A stretch of 64,000 bases of DNA from Cherax quadricarinatus. Its lineage: Eukaryota > Arthropoda > Malacostraca > Decapoda > Parastacidae. The position numbers were made by a program, and so were the translations under genes. The stretch lies in the NCBI RefSeq assembly GCF_038502225.1, contig NC_091323.1, positions 29,067,345-29,131,344 on the forward strand, given 5' to 3'. Positions 32,901-44,457 of this stretch are shown in pieces. Numbering within the stretch: the first letter of the stretch is position 1; every line of letters begins with the position of its first letter. The notes under the pieces were generated by a model. The model saw only the letters and a list, made by a program, of their open reading frames with translations. It made no database searches and had not been told where the DNA came from.

Positions 32901-35900
32901 ACAGGGTGAGGTGGAGGTTGTATGATGACAGGGTGAGGTGGAGGTTGTATGATGACAGGGTGGGGTGGAGGTTGTATGATGACAGGGTGAGGTGGAGGTT
33001 GTATGATGACAGGGTGAGGTGGAGGTTGTATGATGACAGGGTGAGGTGGAGGTTGTATGATGACAGGGTGAGGTGGAGGTTGTATGATGACAGGGTGAGG
33101 TGGAAGTTGTATGATGACAGGGGTGAGGTTGGATGACAGGTGAGGTGGAGGTGTATGATGACAGGGTGAGGTGGAGGTTGTATGATAGGGTGAGGCAGGA
33201 GGTTGTATGATGACAGGGTGGGGTGGAGGTTGTATGATTGGGTGAGGTGGAAGTTGTATGATGACAGGGTGGGGTGGAGGTTGTATGATGACAGGGTGAG
33301 GTGGAGGTTGTATGATAGGGTGAGGTGGAGGTTGTATGATGACAGGGTGGGGTGGAGGTTGTATGATGACAGGGTGAGGTGGAGGTTGTATGATGACAGG
33401 GTGAGATGGAGGTTGTGTGATGACAGGGTGAGGTGGAGGTTGTATGATGACAGGGTGAGGTGGAAGTTGTATGATGACAGGGTGAGGTGGAGGTTGTATG
33501 ATGACAGGGTGAGGTGGAGGTTGTATGATGACAGGGTGAGGTGGAGGTTGTATGATGACAGGGTGAGGTGGAGGTTGTATGATGACAGGGTGAGGTGGAG
33601 GTTGTATGATGACAGAGTGAGGTGGAGGTTGTATGATGACAGGGTGAGGTGGAGGTTGTATGATGACAGGGTGAGGTGGAGGTTGTATGATGACAGAGTG
33701 AGTTTGAGGTTGTATGATGACAGGGTGGGGTGAGGGTTGTATGATGACAGGGTTAGGCGGAGGTTGTATGATGACAGGGTGAGGTGGAGGTTGTATGATG
33801 GCAGGGTGAGGTGGAGGTTGTATGACAGGGTGGGGTGGAGGTTGTATGATGACAGGGTGAGGCGGAGGTTGTACGATGACAGGGTGAGGTGGAGGTTGTA
33901 TGATGACAGGGTGGGGTGGAGGTTGTATGATGACAGGGTGAGGTGGAGGTTGTATGATGACAGTGAGGTGGAGGTTGTATGATGACAGGGTGGGGTGGAG
34001 GTTGTATGACGACAGGGTGAGGTGGAGGTTGTATGATGACAGGGTGAAGCGGAGGTTGTGCGATGACAGGGTGAGGTGGAGATTGTATGATGACAGGGTG
34101 GGATGGAGGTTGTATGATGACAGGGTGAGGGGGAGGTTGTATGATGACAGTGAGGTGGAGGTTGTATGATGACAGGGTGAGGTGGAGGTTGTATGATGAC
34201 AGTGAGGTGGAGGTTGTATGATGACAGGGTGAGGTGGAGGTTGTATGATGACTGAGGTGGAGGTTGTATGATAGGGTGAGGCGGAGGTTGTATGATGACA
34301 GGGTGGGGTGGAGGTTGTATGATGACAGGGTGGGGTGGAGGTTGTATGATGACAGGGTGAGGTGGAGGTTGTATGATGACAGTGAGGTGGAGGTTGTATG
34401 ATGACAGGGTGAGGTGGAGGTTGTATGATGACTGAGGTGGAGGTTGTATGATAGGGTGAGGCGGAGGTTGTATGACAGGGTGGGGTGGAGGTTGTATGAT
34501 GACAGGGTGAGGTGGAAGTTGTATGATGACAGTGAGGTGGAGGTTGTATGACAGGGTGAGGTGGAGGTTGTATGATGACAGGGTGAGGCGGAGGTTGTAT
34601 GATGACAGGGCGGGGTTGAGGTTGTATGATGACAGAGTGAGGTGGAGGTTGTATGATGACAGGGTGAGGTGGAGGTTGTATGATGACAGGGTGAGGTGGA
34701 GGTTGTATGATGACAGGGTGAGGTTGAGGTTGTATGATGACAGGGTGAGGCGGAGGTTGTATGATGACAGGGTGGGGTGGAGGTCGTATGATGACAGAGG
34801 TGGAGGTTGTATGATGACAGTGAGGTGGAGGTTGTATGATGACAGGGTGGGGTGGAGGTTGTATGATGACAGGGTGAGGCGGAGGTTGTATGATGACAGG
34901 GTGGGGTGGAGGTCGTATGATGACAGTGAGGTGGAGGTTGTATGATGACAGGGTGTGGTGGAGGTTGTATGATGACAGGGTGGGGTGGAGGTTGTATGAT
35001 GACAGTGAGGTTGAGGTTGTATGATGACAGGGTGCGGTGGAGGTTGTATGATGACAGGGTGAGGTGGAGGTTGTATGATGACAGGGTGGGGTGGGGGTTG
35101 TATGATGACAGAGTGAGGTTGAGGTTGTATGATGACAGGGTGCGGTGGAGGTTGTATGATGACAGAGTGAGGTTGAGGTTGTATGATGACAGGGTGGGGT
35201 GGGGGTTGTATGATGACAGGGTTAGGTGGAGGTTGTATGATGACAGGGTGAGGTGGAGGTTGTATGATGGCAGGGTGAGGTGGAGGTTGTATGACAGGGT
35301 GGGGTGGAGGTTGTATGATGACAGGGTGAGGTGGAGGTTTTATGATGACAGGGTGAGGTGGAGGTTGTATGATGACAGAGTGAGGTGGAGGTTGTATGAT
35401 GACAGAGTGAGGTGGAGGTTGTATGATGACTGGGTGGGGTGGAGGTTGTATGATGACAGTGAGGTGGAGGTTGTATGATGACAGTGAGGTGGAGGTTGTA
35501 TGATGACAGAGTGAGGTGGAGGTTGTATGATGACTGGGTGGGGTGGAGGTTGTATGATGACAGTGAGGTGGAGGTTGTATGATAGAGTGAGGTGGAGGTT
35601 GTATGATGACAGAGTGAGGTGGAGGTTGTATGATGACTGGGTGGGGTGGAGGTTGTATGATGACAGAGTGAGGTGGAGGTTGTATGATGACAGAGTGAGG
35701 TGGAGGTTGTATGATGACAGGGTGAGGTGGAGGTTGTATGATGACAGTGAGGTGGAGGTTGTATGATGACTGGGTGGGGTGGAGGTTGTATGATGACAGG
35801 TTGAGGTGGAGGTTGTATGATGACAGGGTAAGGCGGAGGTTGTATGATGACAGGGTGAGGTGGAGGTTGTATGATGACAGGGTGAGGTGGAGGTTGTATG

Positions 35901-37415
35901 ATAGGGTGAGGTGGAGGTTGTATGATGACAGGGTGAGGTGGTGGTTGTATGATGACAGGGTGAGGTGGAGGTTGTATGATGACAGTGAGGTGGAGGTTGT
36001 ATGATGACTGGGTGGGGTGGAGGTTGTATGATGACAGTGAGGTGGAGGTTGTATGATGACAGAGTGAGGTGGAGGTTGTATGATTGGGTGGGGTGGAGGT
36101 TGTATGATGACAGTGAGGTGGAGGTTGTATGATGACAGAGTGAGGTGGAGGTTGTATGATGACAGAGTGAGGTGGAGGTTGTATGATGACTTGGTGGGGT
36201 GGAGGTTGTATGATGACAGAGTGAGGTGGAGGTTGTATGATGACAGAGTGAGGTGGAGGTTGTATGATGACAGGGTGAGGTGGAGGTTGTATGATGACAG
36301 TGAGGTGGAGGTTGTATGATGACTGGGTGGGGTGGAGGTTGTATGATGACAGGTTGAGGTGGAGGTTGTATGATGACAGGGTAAGGCGGAGGTTGTATGA
36401 TGACAGGGTGAGGTGGAGGTTGTATGATGACAGGGTGAGGTGGAGGTTGTATGATAGGGTGAGGTGGAGGTTGTATGATGACAGGGTGAGGTGGAGGTTG
36501 TATGATAGGGTGAGGTGGAGGTTGTATGATGACAGAGTAAGGCGGAGGTTGTATGATGACAGGGTGAGGTGGAGGTTGTATGATGACAGGGTGAGGTGGA
36601 GGTTGTATGATAGGGTGAGGCGGAGGTTGTATGATGACAGGGTGGGGTGGAGGTTGTATGATGACAGGGTGAGGTGGAAGTTGTATGATGACAGTGAGGT
36701 GGAGGTTGTATGATGACAGGGTGGGGTGGAGGTTGTATGATGACAGGGTGAGTTGGAGGTTGTATGATGACAGGGTGAGGCAGAGGTTGTATGATGACAG
36801 GGTGAGGTGGAGGTTGTATGATGACAGGGTGAGGCAGAGGTTGTATGATGACAGGGTGAGGTGGAGGTTGTATGACAACAGTGAGGTGGAGGTTGTATGA
36901 TGACAGGGTGAGGCAGAGGTTGTATGATGACAGGGTGGGGTGGAGGTTGTATGATGACAGGGTGGGGTGGAGGTTGTATGACAACAGTGAGGTGGAGGTT
37001 GTATGATGACAGGGTGAGGTGGAGGTTGTATGACAGAGTGAGGTGGAGGTTGTATGATGACAGGTGAGGTGGAGGTTGTATGATGACAGGGTGAGGTGGA
37101 GGTTGTATGATAGGGTGAGATGGAGGTTGTATGATGACAGGGTGAGGTGGAGGTTTTATGACAGGGTGAGGTGGAGGTTGTATGATGAGAGGGTGAGGTG
37201 GAGGTTGTATGATGAAAGGGTGAGGTGGAGGTTGCATGATGACAGGGTGAGGTGGAGGTTGTATGATGACAGGGTGAGGTGGAGGTTGCATGATGACAGA
37301 GTGAGGTGGAGGTTGTATGATGACAGGGTAAGGTGGAGGTTGCATGATGACAGAGTGAGGTGGAGGTTGTATGATAGGGTTAAATGGAGGCTGTATAATG
37401 AGAGGTTGAGGTAGA
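29906..37415. repeat. 7.5-kb minisatellite, 27-bp unit
   Basis: Roughly 275 copies of a 27-bp unit containing TATGATGACAGGGTGAGG then TGGAGGTTG. Common variants are GGGTGGGG for GGGTGAGG, GAGTGAGG, GGCGG for GGTGG, and 5-9 bp deletions in ATGACAGGG. The unit is a multiple of three, so several frames stay open for kilobases (YDDRVRWRL on plus; Pro/His/Ser-rich on minus). Start codons and stops appear only through indels. No splice, promoter or composition signal supports coding. Each unit has GGG, GG, GG and GG runs on the plus strand. Confidence 0.97.
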
Positions 37416-37488
37416 CGACGGAGGAACACAGAGGTTCATGTCACAAGGAGATCATCTCAATACAGACCCCTCAAGGGAGGTTACTTGA

Positions 37489-37640
37489 CGCTTGTGAGGG
37501 GTTCTTGATCTAAGGAATTGGATCTGTGCTCCAGTTCCCTGAATTGAGCCTGAATACCTTCCATCCCTTCCCACAGGCGCTGTATAATCCCTACGGGTTT
37601 AGCGCTCCCCATGATTGTAATAATAGAGAGAGATGATAGC
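37489..37640 (+). repeat. SINE-B copy
   Basis: GAGGGGTTCTTGATCTAAGG, GGCGCTGTATAATCCCTACG and GGTTTAGCGCTCCCCATG followed by a TAATAATA tail. Best preserved copy of this short retroposon in the window. Confidence 0.7.
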
Positions 37641-37855
37641 TGTTTCCTTGGCCATATTTTCAACATTCCTTCTTGAAGATGACTTAAGGTTGTACGCTTG
37701 TGATGATAATAATAATAATAATATTTAGCCGAAGGTTTGTGTTGGACTTGAGTAACATACAGAGTAATGCGGGACTGACCTCTTGTTGTGGTTCCAAGTT
37801 ATATGTGCAGCCTTTCTCCCACTGAAAATTTGTACAAAAAAAGTAAGTGTTGCAG

Positions 37856-38322
37856 TTGGATTTTTCACTTCTGTCACCAGATTTTTCACTGCTGTCGCCG
37901 GATTCTTCCACTGCTGTCACCGGATTCTTCCACTGCTGTCACCAGATTTTTCACTGCTGTCACCGGATTCTTCCACTGCTGTCACCGGATTCTTCCACTG
38001 CTGTCACCGGATTCTTCCACTGCTGTCATCAGATTCTTTCACTGCTGTCATCAGATTCTTCCACTGCTGTCATCAGATTCTTCCACTGCTGTCGCCGGAT
38101 TCTTCCACTGCTGTCGCCGGATTCTTCCACTGCTGTCACCGGATTCTTCCACTGCTGTCGCCGGATTCTTCCACTGCTGTCATCAGATTCTTTCACTGCT
38201 GTCATCAGATTCTTCCACTGCTGTCATCAGATTCTTCCACTGCTGTCATCAGATTCTTCCACTGCTGTCGCCGGATTCTTTCACTGCTGTCACAGGATTT
38301 TTCATTGCTGTATCCGGATTAT
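37856..38322. repeat. 22-bp minisatellite
   Basis: About 21 copies of TTCTTCCACTGCTGTCACCG plus two bases. Variants alternate CACCGG, CGCCGG and CATCAG. Confidence 0.95.
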
Positions 38323-38674
38323 GTCCTGAGAGACACCCGTTACTTACAGTATTTAGGAACAGGTTTGCGGCTCCCACACATTGTGTTGTATATTCACTGT
38401 TTCAGGTGTCTCTGGGTTTCACACTGTTACAGGTAGTGAGTGGTGTTTTGTTGATCAGGAAACTAGACTATTGTCTCTCGATTAGTGTCCTTATTTTTCA
38501 AGTTATGAGCCGTAATTTGTTAAGTATCGGCTGGCTTGTCCGAGGCCAGGTTGTACTTGATCTAATTATGTCGGATGATAGTGTGTCACTGTTAGACGTC
38601 AGTGTAAGGAACAGTATTATGATGCATGTTGATAACAACACTGAGGAAGCAGTGATCAGAACAGGTTATTAAAC

Positions 38675-38741
38675 CCAGAGAGTTAGTAACCCAGAGAGTT
38701 AGTAACCCAGAGAGTTAGTAACCCAGAGAGTTAGTAACCCA
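38675..38741. repeat. 16-bp minisatellite ACCCAGAGAGTTAGTA
   Basis: About four perfect copies. Confidence 0.95.
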
Positions 38742-38817
38742 GATACCATAAAAGCCAACCGTTATTATTATTGTTGTTGTTATTAGTAGTAGTAGTATAA
38801 CGGAATCCGAGAAAATT

Positions 38818-39246
38818 AAGGGTACACTCATTGTTAAGGGTACACTCATTGTTAAGGGTACATTCATTGTTAAGGGTACACTCATTGTTAAGGGTACGCT
38901 CATTGTTAAGGGTACACTCATTGTTAAGGGTACATTCATTGTTAAGGGTACACTCATTGTTAAGGGTACATTCATTGTTAAGGGTACATTCATTGTTAAG
39001 GGTACACTCATTGTTAAGGGTACACTCATTGTTAAGGGTACATTCATTGTTAAGGGTACACTCATTGTTAAGGGTACACTCATTGTTAAGGGTACACTCA
39101 TTGTTAAGGGTACACTCATTGTTAAGGGTACACTCATTGTTAAGGGTACATTCATTGTTAAGGGTACATTCATTGTTAAGGGTACATTCATTGTTAAGGG
39201 TACATTCATTGTTAAGGGTACATTCATTGTTAAGGGTACATTCATT
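38818..39246. repeat. 18-bp minisatellite
   Basis: About 24 copies of GGTACACTCATTGTTAAG; the main variation is CACTC versus CATTC. Being a multiple of three it produces open frames on both strands, which are not genes. Confidence 0.97.
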
Positions 39247-39249
39247 TCC

Positions 39250-39410
39250 ATGGCTCAAGAGTTCATCTCCGTCCACCTTGAAGGGTCCAGTATAACAGAA
39301 AGCAACAAGGAAAATCCGAAATCAGTAGTACCTAGACTTGGCCAGTACGAGGATCCACTTACAAACCTCAGAACACTTCTCGGACCCTCACGAAAATCTG
39401 ACGAGGATGT
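39250..39410 (+). other. Open, non-repetitive frame between a minisatellite and a LINE
   Basis: Encodes about 53 residues of mixed composition (MAQEFISVHLEGSS to RKSDED) and ends at GATGTGAGT, which fits a splice donor. No acceptor is clear and the right side abuts LINE B sequence. Possible exon or gene fragment, but equally chance. Confidence 0.2.
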
Positions 39411-39935
39411 GAGTACTCACCTATTTGTGGTTGCAGGGGTCAATCCATAACTCCTGGTCCCGCCTCTTCTCTGGCCACTACTAGGTCCACTCTCTCCATG
39501 CTCCACGAGCTTTATCATAGCTCTTCTTAAAGCTATGTATGGATCCTGCCTCCACTACATCACTCCCAAGACTTCCACTTCCTAACAACTCTATGACTGA
39601 AGATGTACTTCCTCACATCCCTGTGACTCATCTGAGTCATTACCTTCCAGTTGTGACCCCTTGTTGCTGTGTCCCGTCTCTGAATCATTCGGTCCCTATT
39701 CACCTTGTCAATTCCTCTCAGTATTTTATATGTTTTCATTTTCCCCCTGTGTTAACCTCTCCTCGTAGGACATGTCCCTTAACTCCGGGACTAGACTCGT
39801 TGCAAACCTTCGCACTTTTTCTAATTTCCTGACGTACTTGACCAGGTGTGTTGGTTCCAAACTGGCGTTGCTAGTGGCGTGCAGAGATCTGATGATGCCC
39901 GGGACCAACTTCATTGTATACCCCAAAGACTCAAG
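39409..39935 (-). pseudogene. LINE family B 3' end (RT C-terminal region)
   Basis: The minus strand encodes LEKVRRFATSLVPELRDMSY, the conserved region after the reverse transcriptase, then the C-terminal part in broken frames. It ends at a GTACTCACCTATTTGTGG boundary. The same 3' terminus occurs at 41868, 43950 (inverted) and 54957. Only the terminal ~500 bp are present. Confidence 0.75.
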
Positions 39936-40034
39936 TATAAGGCCTAGTACTGAGAATTATGAGAAAGGGAGATATTTTGAATATGTAAACACAGATGAAA
40001 CATGAAATGAACACTTCGATTTAAATATAAATCA

Positions 40035-40450
40035 ACCAAATTTATTAAGTTCTTTTCCCCAAATGATATTTTCTGTCAGAAAACACTTGAACTGGAGTTT
40101 ACCTACTTCACTTTTTACATCAACTGTGAGAAATTCTTTTTCAGTGCTTATTAAAGCCAGGTTGGTCAGTCGCTCATGTGACATTCAAGACCTTAGATAT
40201 GTTTTTATTAATTTCAGTTTTGAAAATGACCTTTCACAACTTGCGACTGAAAATGCGATTGTAAGCAGTAATGTGTATGAGGCACACAGAGTCGGAGAGA
40301 CACCCCTCCCATACTGTAGTAAAGACTCCAGAGCATCATTAGGATCAGGGGGAATTATATTCGCTCCAGTTTGAAGGAGCATCACAAAATCAATTTTATA
40401 ATATAACTGAATGGCTGGCATATTATTATGATAATGTGGCAGCACCATTG
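40035..40450 (-). pseudogene. hAT transposase C-terminal dimerisation region
   Basis: The minus-strand frame includes LLTIAFSVASCERSFSKLKL followed by IKTYLRS, the hAT dimerisation signature of TTF-type/ZMYM-like transposases. An in-frame TGA replaces a residue before MSHERLTNLALISTEKEF, and the frame then runs to a stop near 40035. This is the last ~130 residues of the protein; no catalytic domain or terminal repeat was located. It separates two blocks of LINE B sequence. Confidence 0.8.
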
Positions 40451-40654
40451 GGGAGCACCATTTTCTCTGGACAGAAAGGGTACACCATGTTTAAGGAATA
40501 AAGGGCTAACCACTGCTTCTGTAGTGGTGAGGTGAGCCTCCAAAAAGTGACTTATCACTGCTGAAATTTCAAAATCACTCTTATTTTCCTCTCTAATTGG
40601 ACGCTCCCCCCATATGGATACCCGAGGCCACCGCCCCTCCCCCCCTCTACACTC

Positions 40655-41860
40655 TAGTGGGTGTTGCATACTCCAATATGGGCCAGACGTACACGGTGTA
40701 CAGAGTCCGGAACGACTCCTTACTGAGTTGTCGGAATGCTATTCTTAGGTTCGCTAGTTGCTCATATGCTGCAACAGTTATTTGGTTGATTTAGCGCTTC
40801 TTTTTGATTTTAATAATAATATTTGGTTGATGTGTGCCTCAGATGTGCTCCGTATTATATATACCCTGAGATCCTTTTCCTTGAGTGAGTTTTGTAGTCT
40901 TTGGCCCCTAGACTGTACTCTGTCTGCGGTCTTCTTTGCTCTTCCCCAATCTTCATGACTTTGCACTTGGTGAAGTTGAACTCCATGAGCCAGTTGCTGG
41001 ACCAGGCCTGCAGCCTGTCCAAATCCTTCTGTAGTCCTGCCTTGTCCTCTTCCGACTGAGTTCTCCTCATTAACTTCACATCATCTGCAAACAGGGACAC
41101 TTCTTAGTCTGTTCCTTCTGTCATGTCATTCACATATACCAGAAACAGCACCGGTCCTAGGACTGACCCCTTTGGAACCTTGCTCATCACAGGCGCCCAC
41201 TGACACCTCGTCACGTACCATAACTCGTTGCCTCCTTGTCAGATATTCTCTGATCCATTTCAGTGCCTTCCCTGTTATACCTACCTGGTCCTCCAGCTTT
41301 TACACTAATCTGTTGTGTGGAACTGTGTCAAAAACTTTTTTACAGTCCAAGAATATGCAGTCTACCCCCTCCCCCTCTCTCTCTTGTCTTACTGCTGTCA
41401 CCTTGTCATAGAACTCTAGTAGGTTTGTAACAGGATTTCCCATCTCTGAATCCATGCTGGTTGTTATTTATAAACTCATTTCTTTCTAGGTGTCCCACTA
41501 CTCTTCTGATAATCTCCATGATTTTGCATACATTTCATTGACACTGGTCTGTAGTTTAATGCTGCGTGTATGTCTCGTTTTTCAAAAATTGGGACTACAT
41601 TTGCTGTCTTCCATACCTCGGATAGTCGCCCTGTTTCGATAGATGTGTTGAAAATTGTTGTTAGTGGTACACAGAGTGCCTCTGCTCCCTCAGGACCCAC
41701 GGAGAGATGTTATCCGGCCCCATAGCCTTTGAGATATCTAATTCGCTTAACAACCTCTTCACCTCCTCGTCGGTTGTATGTATCATGTCCAGCACTTGTT
41801 GGTGTATCCCACCTCTCTGACTTTGCTTTTGCTGCTATGTCAATTTCATATTGTCGTGTG
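40655..41860 (-). pseudogene. LINE family B reverse transcriptase, frame-broken
   Basis: Minus-strand pieces in several frames: PLTTIFNTSIETGRLSEVWK and TANVVPIFEKRD plus NYRPVS (41476-41700), SLFADDVKLMRR with the catalytic FADD (about 41085-41100), LQAWSSNWLMEFNFTKCKVM, and TLYTVYVWPILEYATPT (about 40660-40760). Order and spacing fit one RT domain of the CR1/Rex-like kind. Many frameshifts show an old copy. The C-terminal continuation may be 39409-39935, with the hAT fragment inserted between. Confidence 0.75.
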
Positions 41861-41867
41861 TGTGTGT

Positions 41868-42075
41868 ACTCACCTAATTGTGGTTGCAAGGGACGAGACT
41901 CAGCTCCTGGCCCCGCCTCTTCACTGACTGCTACTGGGTCCTTCCTCTCCCTGCTCCATGAGCTTTATCATACCTCGTTTTAAAACTACGTATGGTTCCT
42001 GAATCCACTACATCGCTTGCCAGACTATTCCACTTCCTAAAAACTCTGTGGCTAAAGAAATACTTCCTGTGTGTG
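41868..42075 (-). mobile_element. LINE family B 3' end, second copy
   Basis: Starts at GTACTCACCTAATTGTGG, next to a (GT)n run on its left, and runs through CTCCTGGCCCCGCCTCTTC to AAACTCTGTGGCTAAAGAAA. It matches 39409-39620. Confidence 0.75.
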
Positions 42076-42279
42076 TGTTTGTGTGTATGTGTGTGTGTGT
42101 GTATGTGCGTGGAGAGAGAGAGTTAATGTATGTCTCCTGCGCCACTCAGGGATGGAAGGTGTTGCCGAGGGAGAGAGGTAAGGAGAGGCAGTGTGGCTGA
42201 GGGAGGGAGTGCTGGTGAGTGTGTAAGGAAGAAGAGGGTGAGTAGGTTGGATGAGATAGCTGATAGCTTTTTGACGACA

Positions 42280-42392
42280 CTCCATACATGGGTTCAACAC
42301 TCCATACATGAGTTCAGTAATATATCATTGGGTTCAGCACTACATACACGGGTTCAACATTCCATACAAGGGTTCAACTCTAGTAGTGATAA
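42280..42392. repeat. Short ~20-bp tandem repeat
   Basis: About five imperfect copies of ACTCCATACATGGGTTCAAC. Confidence 0.7.
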
Positions 42393-42414
42393 ACCAGGAC
42401 ACTGTTAATCAACT

Positions 42415-42735
42415 TCACCGCTTGAGTCGACGCTAGGAAGATACCTGGAGGATACTTGTACAGTGTTTGTAGGGGGACAGTGCCCCCTAGATCTGGACCC
42501 AGACCAGGCCTCCCGGTAGATCAAAGCCTGATCAATCAGGCTGTTACTGCTGGCCGACTGCAGTCCAACGAAGAAATCATGGCCCGACTGATCAGGAGCT
42601 GATTTGAGGAACTTAACAATTCCCTCATGAAGACAAGCAGAGGTTTGTTGGTAATTCCCCTTATGTGCCGGGGAAAAGACGTTGAAGAGTCGGGGACCTC
42701 TGACACTCATTGAGTTCTCTCCTACTGTACCCGTC
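42415..42735 (-). pseudogene. LINE family A copy 5, 3' end
   Basis: The minus-strand frame includes SVRGPRLFNVF, KSAPDQSGHDFFVGLQSASS and NSLIDQALIYREAW, matching the C-terminus of LINE A copy 1 with considerable divergence. The 5' part is missing. Confidence 0.75.
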
Positions 42736-42937
42736 GTGCCCTTTCTCGACTCAGCTTCTTAAGGGTAACAAACTGGAAAAGCCGGGTTGTGATGGCTATG
42801 TGGGCCTGTGACATGCTGGCACAAACAACCGTGTTGACTGGTTGATTCCCAGGGGAGCCTGAGCACAAGAGGGACTGCGGAGATATGAGAACCCTGGAAA
42901 CCTGTTGTAGGTAAATCAGAGGCTTGTGTATGTTTAC

Positions 42938-42942
<5 letters not shown>

Positions 42943-43026
<84 letters not shown>
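42943..43026. repeat. (CA)n microsatellite
   Basis: About 42 uninterrupted CA dinucleotides. Confidence 0.98.
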
Positions 43027-43032
<6 letters not shown>

Positions 43033-43949
43033 AAAAAGGGGGGAGGGCAGAATTCCTGGAAAGAAAAAAATCGAAAATTTTTGGGAAAAAATGTTTTCTT
43101 AACTAAAAATAGTGCATAATTCTTGCAACATTTTGATGCAAGCAGAATGTTTCTATCATATTTCTAAGTATTTTTTTCCAAAAATATAATTTTATTTGTT
43201 CTTGCTGTCATCAGGACGACATAATGCCAATTTTTTTTTTACTCCAAAAATTATGATTGTTTCTTTCCAAATACACTATATGGCATCTTCTCCGTGGACT
43301 ACATTCTAGTGCACAGAGTGATAGCAGCTCAGTCGCCTGTAGGCTTCCGGCAAGAGTTGGGGTGTGCACAGTACTGAGATTTGGCGCGCTGCAGAGTTTT
43401 GAGTTTTTTACAGAAAACATAATATGTCTGTTACTCAGGATTAAGTTATTGACGTTTGTAGCCACACTTTTCGAGAACTACTTGACGGATTGTCATGATT
43501 TTTGCACAGGTTATTGAAGAATGAGGGTTCTAGACAATGATAATGGGGATTTGCGATATTCCTTACCGTGTTGTTTTTATTGATTTTTTTCCCCAAAGTA
43601 TCCTTAAAAAAAACACAAACTTCAACATTTTTTATTATGCAGTCTGCTGACATTTTGCTCAAACGCCCCTGTTATATAATTATTTAGACCTTTATCTTTC
43701 ATTTGATGTCAACTAGAACATTATACATCTTACCAATTTCGTAAAGTGTGGAGAGTTGTAGGCCCTATAGAATAGGCCATTATTTATTTTTTCTATCTAT
43801 CTGTTAGGCAAAAAGGCTTTACAAACAGTGAGGATATGTCAAATGCTGCTTAAACCAAAGTAAAAATTTCGTTGAAATTTGACAAAGGGTAAAAAAAAAA
43901 AAAATGATTTTTTTTCGTCCTCTCCCTGAGGTGCGATAAAGTTCTTGGA
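43027..43949. other. No recognisable gene
   Basis: AT-rich, with poly(T)/poly(A) runs. Small frames (up to 87 codons) have no recognisable features. Confidence 0.4.
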
Positions 43950-44022
43950 GCAGGGAGTTGACCAGCAAAGAGGCGGGGCCATGAGCTGTGAATCGACCCC
44001 TTCACCCACATATAAGTGAGTA
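43950..44022 (+). mobile_element. LINE family B 3' terminus, short
   Basis: GGAGCAGGGAGTTGACCAGC, AGAGGCGGGGCCATGAGCTG and AAGTGAGTACAT are the complement of the LINE B 3' end at 39409 and 41868. Confidence 0.6.
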
Positions 44023-44103
44023 CATATACACACAATACATTAAAAGTTTGAACACAATGAAGGAGAATTGAATTCTAAACGATTTAGTAATTACTCATTC
44101 TCA

Positions 44104-44336
44104 ATGAATATTTGTAAGTGGGATTGTAAAGGAAGTGTTGAGGTGAATGTGGGATTGTAAAGGAAGTGTTGAGGTGAATGTGGGATTGTAAAGGAAGTGT
44201 TGAGGTGAATGTGGGATTGTAAAGGAAGTGTTGAGGTGAATGTGGGATTGTAAAGGAAGTGTTGAGGTGAATGTGGGATTGTAAAGGAAGTGTTGAGGTG
44301 AATGTGGGATTGTAAAGGAAGTGTTGAGGTGAGGTG
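44104..44336. repeat. 31-bp minisatellite
   Basis: Seven nearly identical copies containing GTGGGATTGTAAAGGAAGTG. Confidence 0.97.
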
Positions 44337-44457
44337 GATGATACGTCGAGGCGTCTGTGGGAAAAAGTTTATCAATGGAGGCAGATAGGAGAATATAGCT
44401 CAGTGGTACCAGCACTTTTATGTGTGTGTGAGGTCTTGACTGTTACGTCGAGGCAGT

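Noticed and set aside
29842..36984. Open frame of 2,380 codons on the minus strand (and frames of 735, 618 and 512 codons nearby)
   Set aside because: It lies wholly in the 27-bp minisatellite. Periodicity divisible by three keeps several frames on both strands open, and the frame switches between registers at each indel. No independent coding evidence.
29906..37415. Telomeric or centromeric repeat
   Set aside because: The unit does not resemble the arthropod TTAGG telomere repeat, and nothing in the window shows centromeric organisation.
37783..38672. Frame of 294 codons with TAVTGFFHCCHRILPLLS-type repeats, like a membrane protein
   Set aside because: Most of it is the 22-bp minisatellite read through successive frames. 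The non-repeat C-terminal part shows no known domain.
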